From Toxonevra muliebris (Eukaryota; Arthropoda; Insecta; Diptera; Pallopteridae), in the NCBI GenBank assembly GCA_963691655.1, contig OY829326.1, forward strand, positions 19,642,878 through 19,706,877: a DNA stretch of 64,000 bases, read 5' to 3'. The notes beneath the pieces were generated by a model that saw nothing but the letters and a program-made list of their open reading frames with translations, ran no database searches and had not been told where the DNA came from. This document shows positions 10,633 to 23,516 of the stretch, piece after piece. The first letter of the stretch is position 1. Each line of letters opens with the position of its first letter. Both the position numbers and the translations under genes were made by a program.

Positions 10633-12123
10633 GCTACCAATGAAGATAAAGTAGAAAGAAAAAAAAATATTTATGCGTAGTTATTGCACTTTTGAAGTGC
10701 GTGCATACAAATTTGTCATTCTTATGGTATTTAACTACTAGATATAAAATATTTTCTAGCATAAGTATTCCCTTTTCTTTAAATTATTATTTTTTTCCTG
10801 TTTCTCTTTCATTTTATATACAAACATAAATATGTATTTTATTTATTTAACATGAAAGGTGTAAGCAGCCGCAGCAATTGCATTATGCATCATACATCAA
10901 ATGTATTTTATAAAATGTTGTTCAGCCATATTTATGCTGAAAATGGTAGTCTACAATCGTTGCTAATGGACATGTTGACATACCAATGTTCCAGATTTGT
11001 GTGATTTTAATTTATGTATTTACAGCAATTAAAGGGTGATTTTATTGTTGTTGTATGTTGTGTGTATATTGCATAATGTTATTTGGAACATGGTGTTAAA
11101 ACGCATACTTTATAATTAAAACGCGTTTTCTTTTAATTGTTTTTAAATTCTTTTATACCATATGCACATAAAGAGAAACCGAAAGCGCGCTATAACGAGC
11201 TCCCCAGGGATTCATTTAAATAGTGATTAAGTCTCTAATTTCTAGTTTATGTTTTTAGAATATTAAAATGGTAGATATACTAAGATTATGTACTGGTACA
11301 TCAGTACTGGATATTTTATAATTATGAAACCTCACGTAATTCCAGAAGTATTCGCACAAAATTTGTAAACGATGTTTCTAAGTTTTTAATGATTATTTCC
11401 ATGAAAGCCAAGTAGAAAGATTTTGAATTGCGAGAAAAATGTTATGTTCTCTACTAATTTATCAATCAGTAATGGTAGTAAACATGGTAAAGAACCATTT
11501 AAGAAATGATTAAAAATTGCGCAAAATTTTAATTGGAATTATAATGTTCTTCTACAGTAAATCTTTCAAAGAAATGTGGAAATCAAAAATCCTGAACGTC
11601 TGGTTATCTTAAGTGCAGCCGAAGGTAAGGCTGAAAGAGAATTATTTGCTATAGCTTTAAATAAATAGGTTTCATTAGAATTAGGTTAAACCGTCGAATG
11701 TATTTAATTCAGTATTGTAAAACTAAAATTTGTAATAGCTTTTTTTATAAAATTTGGACTACTTCTGTGCTACTTTCATGAACAATTCATTAAGAGTTGA
11801 TAAGGTTGGTTTATGATGGTGGAATTACTCATCACTATTTTTAACTTGTCAAAGAGAAATAAAAAATCTTTGAACTATATCTGGACTCAAGGACCAGAAA
11901 GTCGTTTCTCATAAAATTTGTTATTGCGAAGTTTAATGAGTAAATTTTGAGGAGGGGTATGAAACAATTTTGAAATACTCAAAAAAGCAATGAAATAAAG
12001 GAGTTGAACTGTGTTTCATTGTACCAGGGATGCCAACTCATTTTTCTCTCTCCCCGATAACCCACTAGAAATTCCCCGATTTTCGATCGAACTCCCCGCA
12101 TTAGTATAATTTCGTATAAAGTA

Positions 12124-12158
12124 TGCGTCGTGCTGTTATAATATCAGCACGACACGCA
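12124..12158. repeat. Short hairpin
   Basis: TCGTGCTG (12128-12135) and CAGCACGA (12145-12152) pair around a 9-nt AT loop, and the pairing continues as TGCG/CGCA after a 2-base bulge. It lies in a block (12026-12160) with unusual CCCCG repeats. Confidence 0.6.
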
Positions 12159-15100
12159 CTTTCCATATAAAAAACATTTTACAAAAACGAAAAATTACAT
12201 AAAATTGACCTCAATAAGTGTTATATTAAGGCGACCCTGAACTTTCTCGGTAAAAAACTTAACCAATTTTTATGGGCTAGTAGATTAATAGAAACGTACT
12301 TTCTGACTACGGAATTCTTAACATAAAAGCTTTAGCCCACTTTTGGACATCAAAGTTCTCAAAGGAGAAGATATGCGATTTTTTTAACCCAAAAAAAAAA
12401 AATGGTAAAAACTTTGTTTTGAGTTAAACGGGTTCAAAGTTTTTACTATCGGTTTTTAACATATAAAATATACTTCATCTTCTTTATGATAGCTGACCGT
12501 AATTTATAAGTTTTGCAGATTAGTCAGCAATGATTAAGAGTTATTAATCAGGAGGTGCTGGACGAAGGCATAGCTAAGCCTTTCTGAATGGCCGAAAGGG
12601 ATTCGCAGAGCCGCGCGACTGTTTTGGCCTGACTGAAACTCGTCGCCATAATATATACGAAAGAATTATCTTCGAAAGCACTCTGCGGTCTCTGAAATTT
12701 TTACAAAATATTTTCAAAATATAATACTTTCAAATAGCACACTTTTTTAAAAATCGATTTTTCTAAACCAGCAGGGCCTGCTTAAGAAAAATTGAAGATT
12801 TTAAGACCCAAAATATGAAATATTTCATAAGTTAAACGTTGCTTAATATGCTTATCTTTTTTATGTGGTAATTGTTGTTGTAATTGTCATATTAGTCAAC
12901 ATCATGCAAAATTAGTGTCAAATTGAATTATATTCGTATAGGTCAAAGAGTAGCACTCGCTTGTGTAGGTGGCCAACGCTGTAATAAACTCACACTGTTA
13001 TGATAATTACTTCCATATTTTCATGGTTTTTTGTTGTTGAAATTTTAGTACATAGAAATTTATAACGCTCTCAGTGAATCCTGGAGAGGGAAGCAAATTT
13101 ATTTGAATAAAATTAAAAACACAAGCTTTGCTTAAATTGCAACAATAATGGCATGAAAAATTCGCGAGGAGTTGAATTCTCCCATCCATGCTACTTATGC
13201 TCATTTCTCATTTGTTGTTGTAATTTTTCAACAAAGCAAAGTATTTTGCGGGATTCAGTATCATGCACCATACACATTAACGACGGCAGCTACAGGACTA
13301 CATCTGTCAAATTATAAAAACAACATGTTCTTATGGAGACGATTATATTGACGACGACACGACCACATGACCACCAACCACAATTGTAGCTGTAGCCAAT
13401 TATAAATCTATTTCTAATTTGACAAGCGATAGAGAGAGAGAAGAGAGCTTGCTTTTGTTTTTTTTTGGCTGTGTTTGCTGCAGGTGGTGCCGCTTCCATT
13501 GTGTTTAGTAGCTGACTATACGGCGAAAGTTGTAGTCGACAGAATTTCGTAATCGTGTATTCGTGTAGCTGCTGTCGTCAATGTGTATAGACCATCAGTT
13601 TTTAATCAGAGCGCTCACAATTGATTGTGAATGGTAATAGTAAATAGTGTAAACTTGAAATATGACGAAACTGTGAACACGACAAATATTTTTTGGAATA
13701 GTTGTTAAGAGAACAACAAATATCAACAGCTGCCTTTTCCTCCTGCCGCCTTGTTGTGAAACGTTATCAAAAATTTTGTAAGGCTCCACATAACCTCCAT
13801 ACGGAGGGCAATGAATTAGTCTTAATTTGTTTCCATTTTACTTAAATATTATTGTAAAAAACATTTATACTTAACTTTACTTAAAAGAATTTAGTTGTAA
13901 ATAGAAAATATCAGCAATAATAATCTATATATTTTAACTCTTTTTGTGTGATGGCGACTGCAAATTATAGCAAGAGTCTAGACGGCAGACAAGACGCAAA
14001 AATTATACGCAATATAGAAAAAGAAGAAACAGAAGCTGCTGCAAGCAACAAAAAAAAAAAAAAGTTATTGCATTACAATTCAAAGTCGAGTCGAATCGAG
14101 GCTCTCGAGCGATTGATGCGATCTTTTAGACCGTTTTTTTTTTAACTATTTAACTTTATTTTGTAGCTGTTGTTGTTGTCGTCGTTTTATTGATCACAGA
14201 TAAATGCAACTTGCCATAAAAATGCACCCAAATATGGTCATTAAACTATTGCACATTTCTCAATATGTCGCGCGAGCGAACAAGTGTTGTTGTTGTTGGC
14301 GTAGCAGTTGTAGTTGTCCTTATACTTATACGCTTAAAGCCAAAAATGTCTGGCTACCTGGCTGACTGGCAGACAGGCAGCTTGAAAATGTGATCAAACA
14401 AACAGACTGCATGACATAGCGTCAAACAATTGCAGCCGCTGACTGACTGACTAACGTCTTGTTGGTGGTAGTGTGGCTGTCGTTTGTTATTCTCTTAGTG
14501 CGACGTTTGCACTCCCGCCCAAAAAAAAAACAAATAAAAAAAAATCAAAGCACCGAAAGAAAGAAAGAAACCCGAACATGATCGATGCTGACATATATTA
14601 AATTTTCTATGCTTTGCTTTGCTGCTTGCTGCCTGTTTCCACTGTGAACTATTTTAATACATACAAATATTCGCGTTCGTTCGTTCACAAAATCACGCAC
14701 GCGTGTTCGTTCACTTTATTCATATTATGTATAATGTTTATGCGTGCCGCTTGCGACAAAACTCCTTTTCGCACTCTCTTCACAAAATTTTATGTTTGCA
14801 CTAAAGCAGCAACAAAACTAGCAACACCAACCACAGTTTCGAACGTCATCATGTCGTCTCTGTATGCGATGCGAGTGATCGTTGTTGAATTTCTTTCGCT
14901 GCCGTCCGTCGATCGATCGAGATCCAACGATCGAATGCAATTGATCTCGATTGCAATGTGTTGCACATTTGCTACGTGCTGTTTATGTATGTGTATCAAA
15001 AGAGTCGATGTCATTGTTGTTGTTGCTGTTGTTGTCGTCACATGTCGTCGATGTTGCAAGTACAAGTGACGAATGAACGTGTGCGTTAAGCATTTACTGC

Positions 15101-16106
15101 ATGCTTTTTTTTCGTTGGTTTTTTCTTTTTGTTTGTTTTTGTACCTGGTAAACGCGCTTAAATCCGAAAAACCTGATGTGCATTTTAAAAACTGCAACGT
15201 TTCAAACAGATTTTCGTTTTTCTGTTAACGTACTTGACCATATGCGAAAAATACAATAACAGCAGCAAAAATCTATAACGTCTGTCGTTGTGGTTGTCTA
15301 AATTTTTGTTTAAGCGCATCAACAGCAACAAAAACAACAACAGTAACAAGAAAAAGTATATGTGAAAAAGTTATATATCAAAATGATCTCATGAGATGAT
15401 ACGTAATAAAATGTTTGCTATAGCAAAATAAGAAAAAAAACGCAAAATTTTAAATGAAATTGACTTGTGGCAGCATTTGGTAGTTACACACCAAAATCAA
15501 GCGGGTGACAAGATTGGGCAGTAGACTGAAGGCTTAATTTTTGTTATTTTTTGAGGGTTTGTGGGTATTTGTTAGCTCTGTGCTGAAAACAACAATAAAA
15601 GCCGTAATAACTTTGTTGGTGATTGGCCATTTGGTATAAATCACAACCTTGAAAGGTTTCTCAAGAGCTTGAATGGGATTGTGATTATATTGCAATACTG
15701 GGTACTAGTTCTGATGTAGCTAAGGTAGAATTGCACTTTTTCAATTTGAACCTCAATTTCATTTTCGTTTTTTGCAGCTTTTTCAGAAGTTAGGTACTGA
15801 AATTATAGTTTTTGATGCAATTATAGCGCAAAAGTCTGCGAGTACTAGTTAGAATTCATGCTTGATAGTTTTCAAAAAAAAGCTTTGCGCTTTTTTCTTA
15901 TCAAGAAAAGGTCATTGACTTCAGATTCCTACTTTGCCAAATTTTTCCTACAATTTCTTATTCAGAGTGTTTTTAATGAGCTCAAAGTCAAAAAACTCTT
16001 AGTGAAATATTTCATAAATATTGATGTGATTTGTGAGTATGAAACTAAAAAATTTCACAATATTTCTAACTCTATCCATCGCTGATATGTTTCAGTACTT
16101 GAAGTA

Positions 16107-17263
16107 CAGTAATCCCCGGTTAATTGAGTCGAAAAAAAGCACAAGCAGGGAACCCAATTAACCGGATTTCCTTTCAATTCTTAAAAACCCTGAGAATAGC
16201 AATCGCACGAAATAGATGAAATATATCGTTATACAACTGTTATTTATGCAGATTGCAGCCCCCTTATGGGGCTGAACCATACGGAAAGGGCTTTCTCCAT
16301 CTGGCCACAAGTTCCACTTTTTATTCGCCATTTTTGAGAAATTTCTAAAAGGTTTTCAACTCCGATTTGTTTACACCATTATGCGACCATTTTGAATTTT
16401 TCCTTCATTGTTAAACTTGAATATTTATTTTTCTAACGAAATACAAACGAATTTGTAAAGAAATCAGCGGTCGTCACGTAATTTACTCAAAAATATATAA
16501 AAAATTCAATCGATTAATTCGGTACCAGATGTTGCCCGACCATTTATTTTAAAGTACTAACAAAATTATTGAATTGCTACCATATTTTTTTGAGCAGATT
16601 GGGGAAGAAAACGTGTGAGAGCTGGTCTTGAGAAAGAACTCTACATCGACGGGTCAAAGATGGACTGCAGGGTCGGTGCTGGAGTCTACTCAGAACACAT
16701 CAGTATTGTCGAATCTTTTAGACTCCCGAATGAAGCCTGTGTTTTCCAGGCCGAACTTCTGGCGATCAGAGAAGCCTGCAAAGCACTGACCAAAATCCAA
16801 AGGAAGGCTAAAGTAGCCATCTTCACAGACAGCCAAGCGGCTATTAATACCTTAGGCTCAGGCATAATATCTTCTAGATAAGTTAACCAATGCAGGGAGT
16901 TACTCGCCACCCTAAGTCACAGGCTGGACATTGGCCTTATTTGGGTTCTTGGTCACAGGAACATTGAAGGCAATGAAAAGGCCGATGAATTAGCGAGGCG
17001 AGGTTCAGCTCTGGATTTAAATCAGGTGCAATCTGTATCAATTCCCCTGAATCAATTATTATTTATAAGTGCAATTAACGGGGTATATTTTAGTACTTTT
17101 GAATGTGAAAGAGCAGAATTATTGGCCCAATTTAAGGGGGAACTCAATTAAACGAGGACCAAATAAGCGGGGAATGATATGAATACTTTTACTGGCTATT
17201 AAAATTTTCACAAATACTTATATGCTCAATTAAACCAGGAACTCAAATAACCGGGGCTTAATG
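16107..17263. mobile_element. pogo/Tigger-like TIR element containing a LINE fragment
   Basis: The left end CAGTAATCCCCGGTTAATTG (from 16107) is mirrored at the right by TCAAATAACCGGGGCTTAATG (17243-17263), and TA lies on both sides (16105-16106, 17264-17265). The CAGT start and CCGGTTAATTGAG-type end resemble pogo/Tigger termini. The end motif recurs inverted at 16148-16166, making a left-end hairpin, and again at 17144-17175 as a second right-end unit. No transposase is present. An RNase H fragment of a LINE occupies much of the interior. Confidence 0.6.
16612..17055 (+). pseudogene. RNase H domain fragment of a LINE
   Basis: The frame shows YIDGSK (first catalytic Asp), FQAELLAIREA (catalytic Glu), FTDSQAA (second Asp), then one stop (TAA 16879-16881). 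In the same frame it continues through CRELLATLSH, WVLGHRNIEGNEKADELARRG (last Asp) and ends without the C-terminal knuckle. Both ends are truncated and no LINE 3' tail is present. That is unusual for an ordinary LINE insertion and suggests internal deletion or capture inside the TIR element. Confidence 0.8.
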
Positions 17264-17265
17264 TA

Positions 17266-20200
17266 TATTTTTTTTTTTTTTTTTTTTTTTGCTTTTTAGA
17301 GATGATAATGAGTAAAGTCATACTAGGTTTGCTTGATTATAGAGACAGGATTTATAGCTCTTGTTACAGCCGCCATTTTTTATGGCTAATAAAGACACAT
17401 TGATTAATCCTATTGCAATTGCAAAGTAATGTATTGATTATGAAAGGAAGAAAGATAAGAAACCATTCCATAACCTGAAATCGATTGCGGGAACCCAACG
17501 GCAAGAGTTTAGCATGCTGCCACAATACAACTTGATTTATAGATGGTTCCCAAGTTTAGAAGGTAACAACATCAAAGAACGGAGCCTCACAATACCATTT
17601 TTGCACAAATTTTTTATTTTTTGTAGTAAACATACTTGCAAAACTTCGTGGCCTGCCGAAAATGTGAAACTTTTTCCCAATATCCTCTTGGAGGTATTTA
17701 TTTTTTAAAGAATAAACTGTGCCCTAATTTATACCACGACAAATTTTTCAATCGCCGTTGGAAGCTAAAATCCGTTAATGTTTGTTTCCGTTATCAATCA
17801 CCTCAGTCTAGAACAATGACGCCTATTTTATGCGCGTGAGAACAAAGCTTCAGTCTCAATTATTATATTTGAATCCTGGCAAATGACTAATCTTTGGGCT
17901 TTAAAGTAAGGTGAAGATCTTGAATGTACGACTATTTGAAAAATACTATGAATAGATTTCTTTGGTTTTTTCGTCTATAAATTTTACAGACTAGAAAAAT
18001 ATAGTATGGGTTAGCACGGAATCAGGCTCATTGTGGTACCACAAAATATAATATAAAAAGTATAATAAGGTAATGTTAAACTCCAATTAAAATTAAGACT
18101 AGATAAAATTATTCAGTAATCTTTTAAAACAATCCAATGCAAAAGTGTTGTACAACAGAGAAATCACCCGTAAATTTTCATGTGCCCCATAATAAATGGG
18201 CAACAGGCTCAGTTAATTATAAACTTAAAATTTAATTTTTACAAACTTTTAAACGTAAATATTTTACTACCACCACGTTTGCTTTACTCACTCATTCACT
18301 GCTCTCAATAATAAAATGTTTCAACATAAAACTCAAGCATACGCTCGCTTTGCAGCATTTAACACTCCCAAGTAAATGGCATGGACTTATTTAAACAAAA
18401 TGAGCCACCATCAAACCATGCCACCAAACATATCAAAATTTATTGTGTAACGCACAATTTAACGACTTTATAGATACATTTAACACATGCACACATTTTG
18501 CCAATACATACAAACAAGCGAGTACAACGAATGAGGCCTTAACAAAATGAAAGAAAAAAAGCAAAAAAACAAAAAAAAGGCTAAAAAGGACACTTCAGTG
18601 TGACGCATAATTAATGTTTATTAAATCGTTACACACACACATGCATATGTAGTTGTAAATACAAAGAAGAAGTACAACTTACAACAATAACAGCAATAAC
18701 AATAAAATTGAATACAAAAACAAGCAAGCAAGTAAATGCTAATGTAAGTATGTATGAGTATGTAGATATTTATGCATATGTGGAGCTTGCACCCGCGCCT
18801 CATTTTGCATATTGCCAATTTGCATAAAGGAAATACGCATACGCTACAAATATGCATACGGATGTATATTTATAAATATTTTGCTTTGTTTTTTTTTTTT
18901 GTAAGTGCTTCAATGACAATATGTGCCTTTATTGTATGCGTGCATATTGTATGCATGTATGTGTATTTACATTTAAAATTTATAAAATGGGTTAAATTGG
19001 TTGCTTGGCAGTAGAGCATTGGTTAATTTATTTTCAACCGCGACAATGAGTAAATGTATTTATGGGTATTTACGTTTAAAACTTAAATAAATGTGTAAAT
19101 GCATGTATGTATATAAACAACAACTACAAACACAACACAAAAATATATACATAAAATTAAACATACACATACATATGCATGCTGGCATACAATTGTGAAT
19201 GTATACGCATTAATCAGCATACATTGCATACATTAAAACATTACAAATGCCTTGGCAAAAAGTCTTTATAAATATTGGCAACGTAATGAATTAAGTGCAG
19301 ATTTTTTCTCTTTTAAAGTCGCTAAAGAAATGAAAATCTGAAGTAGAAGGTCAAGGCATTCATAGTTACCAATTTTATAGTAAAATACCATTGGGTGGAA
19401 TTTTAAAAGTTCCATGAAAGAATTGAAATTCATGGGAATTTTCAGTTGATATAGAAAATGTTAGCCTTTTGAGAAATTTGTTTCAAAAATTGCTTAAAAT
19501 AAATCTCAAGTGTCAAAAACAAAACCAGCGATGTTACAGAGGAGACCCAGTGGAGGGTAGACTCCGCAGGGGAATGGTAAGCCCAGTGGGGAAAGAATAG
19601 ACTCAGAAAAAGAAGCAGACCCAAGATCAAGCTCGTAGTAATTTTTTGGAACATATCTCAGGCAAAGAAGTTATGATCGAAGAAACCAAACACCTTAAAT
19701 TCTACTTCCGGAACCTTTGGACCCATGGAGTGATGGGAAGGATATGTAAAATTTCTTGAAGGTATATGAGACAATGCAGAGCACTAAACAATAACAGAAA
19801 AAAAAATATTTCTGCGCATCTACCAAGAGCACAGTACGAAAGTAGCATCAATAATACTAAAAAAGCAATACTCAATCTCTTAACCCTCTAGTAGACCAAT
19901 TTTTTCAGCAATAAAAAATATGAGGATTGCTTGATTTTAATTCATAAAACTCGGAAATGAAGTCGAAAATCGTCCATCAAAAAGCTTGTAGTCGCGATAT
20001 GTGGAAAATTAAAAAATTATTATGTATTCAAATAGCATAAATGTAAATTATATTCAATTCCCTACTTACTAATACCTTTTTCAACTCCAACAAACAACTA
20101 TATGTAAATATTTTTTTTTCAATAATTAAAAGTATCCATTATAATTTTAATATTGGTGATATTAAATAATTTTTTTTCATGATTTACACGAAATCTGATA

Positions 20201-22490
20201 TATGGCGATAAAAAACGAAACAACGCACAGAGTACTAAAGCTACGCAACGTGCAGCTCCGGTCAAGGCCGTATTTAAAGAGGAGGTTTTGGGGGTTCTGA
20301 CCCCCCGAAATGTGGAAACTTTACTCTAATTTTTGAGATTAATTGCCAATGGATGGAAAAAAAGTCCAAATTAAATCTATTTAACGATATTTTTTACTTC
20401 CATCGGTTTTTTTTTTTTTTAAAAACTCAAATATAATAAATAAATTTGAAATCTTAGTTACACTATGCGATCAAATTCGATTTGTTTTCTTCGACATGAG
20501 GTTCGTCTACGGATTCAAAAAGAAAAGGTGATACAGAGCACTGCTGCATTCATAGTTTTTCTGGGTCAGTTTGAAAAGTTTAAAAATTAATAAAAATAGA
20601 GAAAATTATCGGATCCTTGTAAAATTAGACTTGCTTTTTCCTAAAACGTGGCGTGATGGGAAGTTTTTGACCTCAGATTCGTGTTTAAAGTGAAAAATTC
20701 TTTCGCAAAAACTCCATCTTATTAGCAAAACCCATGCAGTTTTAGGAAGCAATCTTAAAATATAATTAATTTTTTAACGCATTATTGCTCAGAGCACCAC
20801 GACTAGAAAGATCTCTTTCAATGCTGTGACTTCACGAATTTAGGGAATATAAGCCAACCTCCTCCGGGTTCCTTATCATTGATAATGGCTCAAATTCCCA
20901 ATGATGATCATTTGAAAAAAATGAGCCTCTACTATTTTTGGTAATTTTTTTGAGGCTGAGTACATCATCAGTAGTAGGAAGTCAATGAGTTAATGAAATT
21001 ATGTCCCTCGCGATAAAAAAAATGCATTAGAATGCACATTGAATAATATTTATTTAAAAAATTTAATTTGATTATTCTGGGATTTTTTTGTCACTTTTGG
21101 ACATTTTTTTGAGGTTAAGATTAAAAATAATCGAAAAATTTTTCCTAAAATTTTGATTTTAAAGGGTCTATCAAATGTATCATTTGTTATTACAGAAGTA
21201 TGAGCAAAACAAAATCCTCTATTTGAACTGTTGTAGTCTGGTTCCTTTTTTTAGAATAAAAAACAATGGAATGCCAGCAAATGTCTAGCTGGTTAGGCTA
21301 CTTTGGTTGAATGATGAACCTTTAACTATAAAGCATTCAGTTATGTAGTTGTGGCTACCAAAGTATTTATTTTTACTTAATAAACGAATCATGATTTTAA
21401 ATACTGTTACTATCTATAATTTAAAAAAAAATAGTATTTGTATAGTAATAGTATTGCAGTCGTGCACATGATTTATTTTCAATCATCAAAAACGAATCAA
21501 TTTTCTAAGGTCATTTGACCACTTTTTTGAAAAAAAAAGAAAAATTCATCATCATAAATGTGTGATAAAAAATAAACAAAATTTTATATAAAGTGTTAAT
21601 TTTATTGGTAAAGTCAAGTAAAACAAAAACACTGGAAAAATTAAACATGTAAATAAAGCAAAAATAATCTGCCCAAGATCACTCTGTGGCCAGATTTTAT
21701 TATTTGAATTTTTCTGGGATGTACAAAAAACTAGAAATTAACTACACTTTTTGATTCGCTAAATAACTTTATCTTTGATCTGTCTAAAACAAAGAAAACG
21801 AAACCTCTAGGTGATAATCACACCCCTTCAATTAGCAACAGTTGGTAAATTTAATTCAATTAAAAATGTAACATATATACAGAGTATAAAGAAGTAATGC
21901 GAAGTTGTAAATTAAACGTGAGTAGCCATTTTGGAATAAATGACATTAAAAAGTAAAAAAAAAAACAAGATTTACCTCATTGTACTATTGTTCATTTAAA
22001 ATTGAATCAAGATGTTTGAAGCCGCTCATGTATTCATTATCGTGGCTCAATGTTTAGTGCGTGAGGTGAAGGCAACTTGTATTCCGGTCAAAGCAAATGA
22101 CGTAGGCTATGGTGAAATTTGGCACGTGTGTATCTATTAATCTCCTTCACATGTGCAAAAATATATTATGATCGCTTCAAATGATTATAGAATGCAAAAA
22201 ATTTCAGTCTTAGCTCATAACTGAGAGTAGATTTTTGAAATATAAATTCAATGAATTAAATATATTAATTTTACGTTTTTTCGTTTTTTTTTTTTTTTGA
22301 TTTATGTCATTATATAAAGGAAATATACCCGTAATAAAATAAATTAATATATTAATTATAATTTTTTGTGTGTTTTCTGTTTTGTTAATAACATAGAGTA
22401 CTCATACCCACTGGGAAATGGCGACTACCACATACCAAAGAAGACCAGGACCATATTAAATTACTTAGTCATTAAGAAAATAATTAGTTT
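17266..22490. other. AT-rich DNA, mostly unassigned
   Basis: A run of about 23 T starts near 17268. Tracts of catatgtatgta and (CA)n occur at 18600-19240. A 14-bp palindrome TTGTGGTACCACAA lies at 18031-18044. A GGGGG/CCCCC hairpin at 20290-20306 lies in a block starting GGCCGTATTTAAAG that resembles one end of some hAT elements; no partner end was found. No gene was recognised. Confidence 0.5.
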
Positions 22491-22494
22491 ACCC

Positions 22495-22988
22495 AAAATT
22501 TAAACGAAGAAAAATAAGCATATTGATCAAATGAAGAAACATTTTTGAGGCACGAATAAATAGCCAAGAATGGCATCAAATCAAAAAGTAACAGCATAAT
22601 TAAGTGTCTACTTATCCTGATATACAGAAGAGGAAATAAATTTTTGAAATCACGCAATATCTTCAGGTTCCAAAAGGGCCTTGAAAGTTCCGAAATTTTG
22701 AGTGAAAATTATGATTTTTTCTAATTTTTTGGCCGAAAATTTTTTGAAATTTCACAACTATCTTATTGGCCTTTACAAATACAAACATAATGCAAAAAGA
22801 ATTTTTGAGATCGTATAATTTTTATTGATGCCGCAAAAGTTCAAACTAGTAAGTTTTTAGAAATTAAGAAAAAATTGTATGAAAAGTATGAATTATGGTT
22901 GGAACTTGTTAATTGTTTTTTTCTTGTGTTCTGTGCTGTAACTTTTCTCAAAAATGTTCCTTCATTCGAGCAATTTTTTGAGATACTG
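22495..22988. mobile_element. Degenerate Tc1-type MITE
   Basis: Left part AAATGAAGAAACATTTTTGA (near 22529) is inverted at the right as TCAAAAATGTTCCTTCATTC (22948-22967). The right end runs TTTTTTGAGATACTG up to 22988, followed by TA. The segment 22570-22700 matches the minus strand of 26985-27130. The left boundary is approximate. Confidence 0.4.
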
Positions 22989-23149
22989 TATAAGGGTTGA
23001 ACCTGGGATTTTTTTGGATACTTTTCAAGTATTGTATTCAAGAATTGTATTTAAAAATACACAGAAAATGGATAGAAAAATTATATTGGAAAATAATCTG
23101 AACCAGAAGCATTAGATTTGAACTTTTTTTTCTTAAATATCAGCTATGG

Positions 23150-23378
23150 TGTTTTTTTCAGCATCTTTATTCATTGAACATATTTTCCATTAATCTTGTT
23201 ATTCTGTGTTACAATTTCAGATATTAAATAGCTTATATAGGTTGCTAAAATACTAATAAGAACCAACATAAAGATCACTAATGAGAAATCGTGGCGAATT
23301 CCATTTGCTCGCCCTATAGACATTGTTCTCACTTTGCCAATTTGACACTTTGACTGAACTGATGTTCATTAAGGATCG
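23150..23378 (+). mobile_element. Hammerhead retroelement family, decayed copy 2
   Basis: It aligns with the 57.1-kb element over TTATTCATTGAA, TTCTGTGTTAC, ATATTAAATAGCTTATATAG, AAGATCACTAATGAG and GTTCATTAAGG. The core reads CTAATGA where CUGAUGA is needed, and GAAA is replaced by ATTT, so no active ribozyme is expected. Confidence 0.55.
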
Positions 23379-23393
23379 TTTTCTCGATGTCGA

Positions 23394-23516
23394 GTTAAGC
23401 ACTAATCAGAACTAAATACTACTAATAACCGACGATTAAAGTTCTGATTAGTGCTTAACTAATTAGAACTAATTACTACTAATAACCGACGATTAAAGTT
23501 CTGATTAGTGCTTAAC
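23394..23516. repeat. Tandem 57-bp repeat with inverted arms
   Basis: AGTTCTGATTAGTGCTTAAC occurs at 23440-23459 and 23497-23516 (period 57), together with a shared ACTACTAATAACCGACGATT block. Its exact inverse GTTAAGCACTAATCAGAACT is at 23394-23413, so the left arm can fold on either copy. Confidence 0.85.

Larger units (their letters stand above)
9736..16106. other. Host-like non-coding DNA, simple-repeat rich
   Basis: No conserved coding region was recognised. Blocks 13250-13600, 13940-14120 and 14450-15080 are richer in GC and CpG and contain overlapping low-complexity open frames on both strands (for example 14614-15069 + and 14790-15197 -). These look like GTT/GTC and CAA-type repeat translation and not proteins. 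Host regulatory or untranslated sequence is possible. Confidence 0.5.

Noticed and set aside
12026..12982. Possible hAT element (CAGGGATGCCAAC at the left, GTGGCCAACGCTG at the right)
   Set aside because: The ends resemble hAT termini but match imperfectly, and the flanking octamers agree at only about half the positions.
14614..15197. Overlapping 151-codon (+) and 135-codon (-) open frames
   Set aside because: Translations are low complexity (Val, Thr and Cys runs from GTT/GTC repeats) with no domain; open on both strands because the repeats lack stops.
15379..15394. TCAAAATGATCTCA, complementary to the 5' part of the bantam microRNA
   Set aside because: Not a precursor hairpin; a 14-base match in intergenic DNA is probably chance.
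20266..20312. GGCCGTATTTAAAG with a GGGGG/CCCCC hairpin, resembling one end of some hAT elements
   Set aside because: No matching opposite end or target duplication found.
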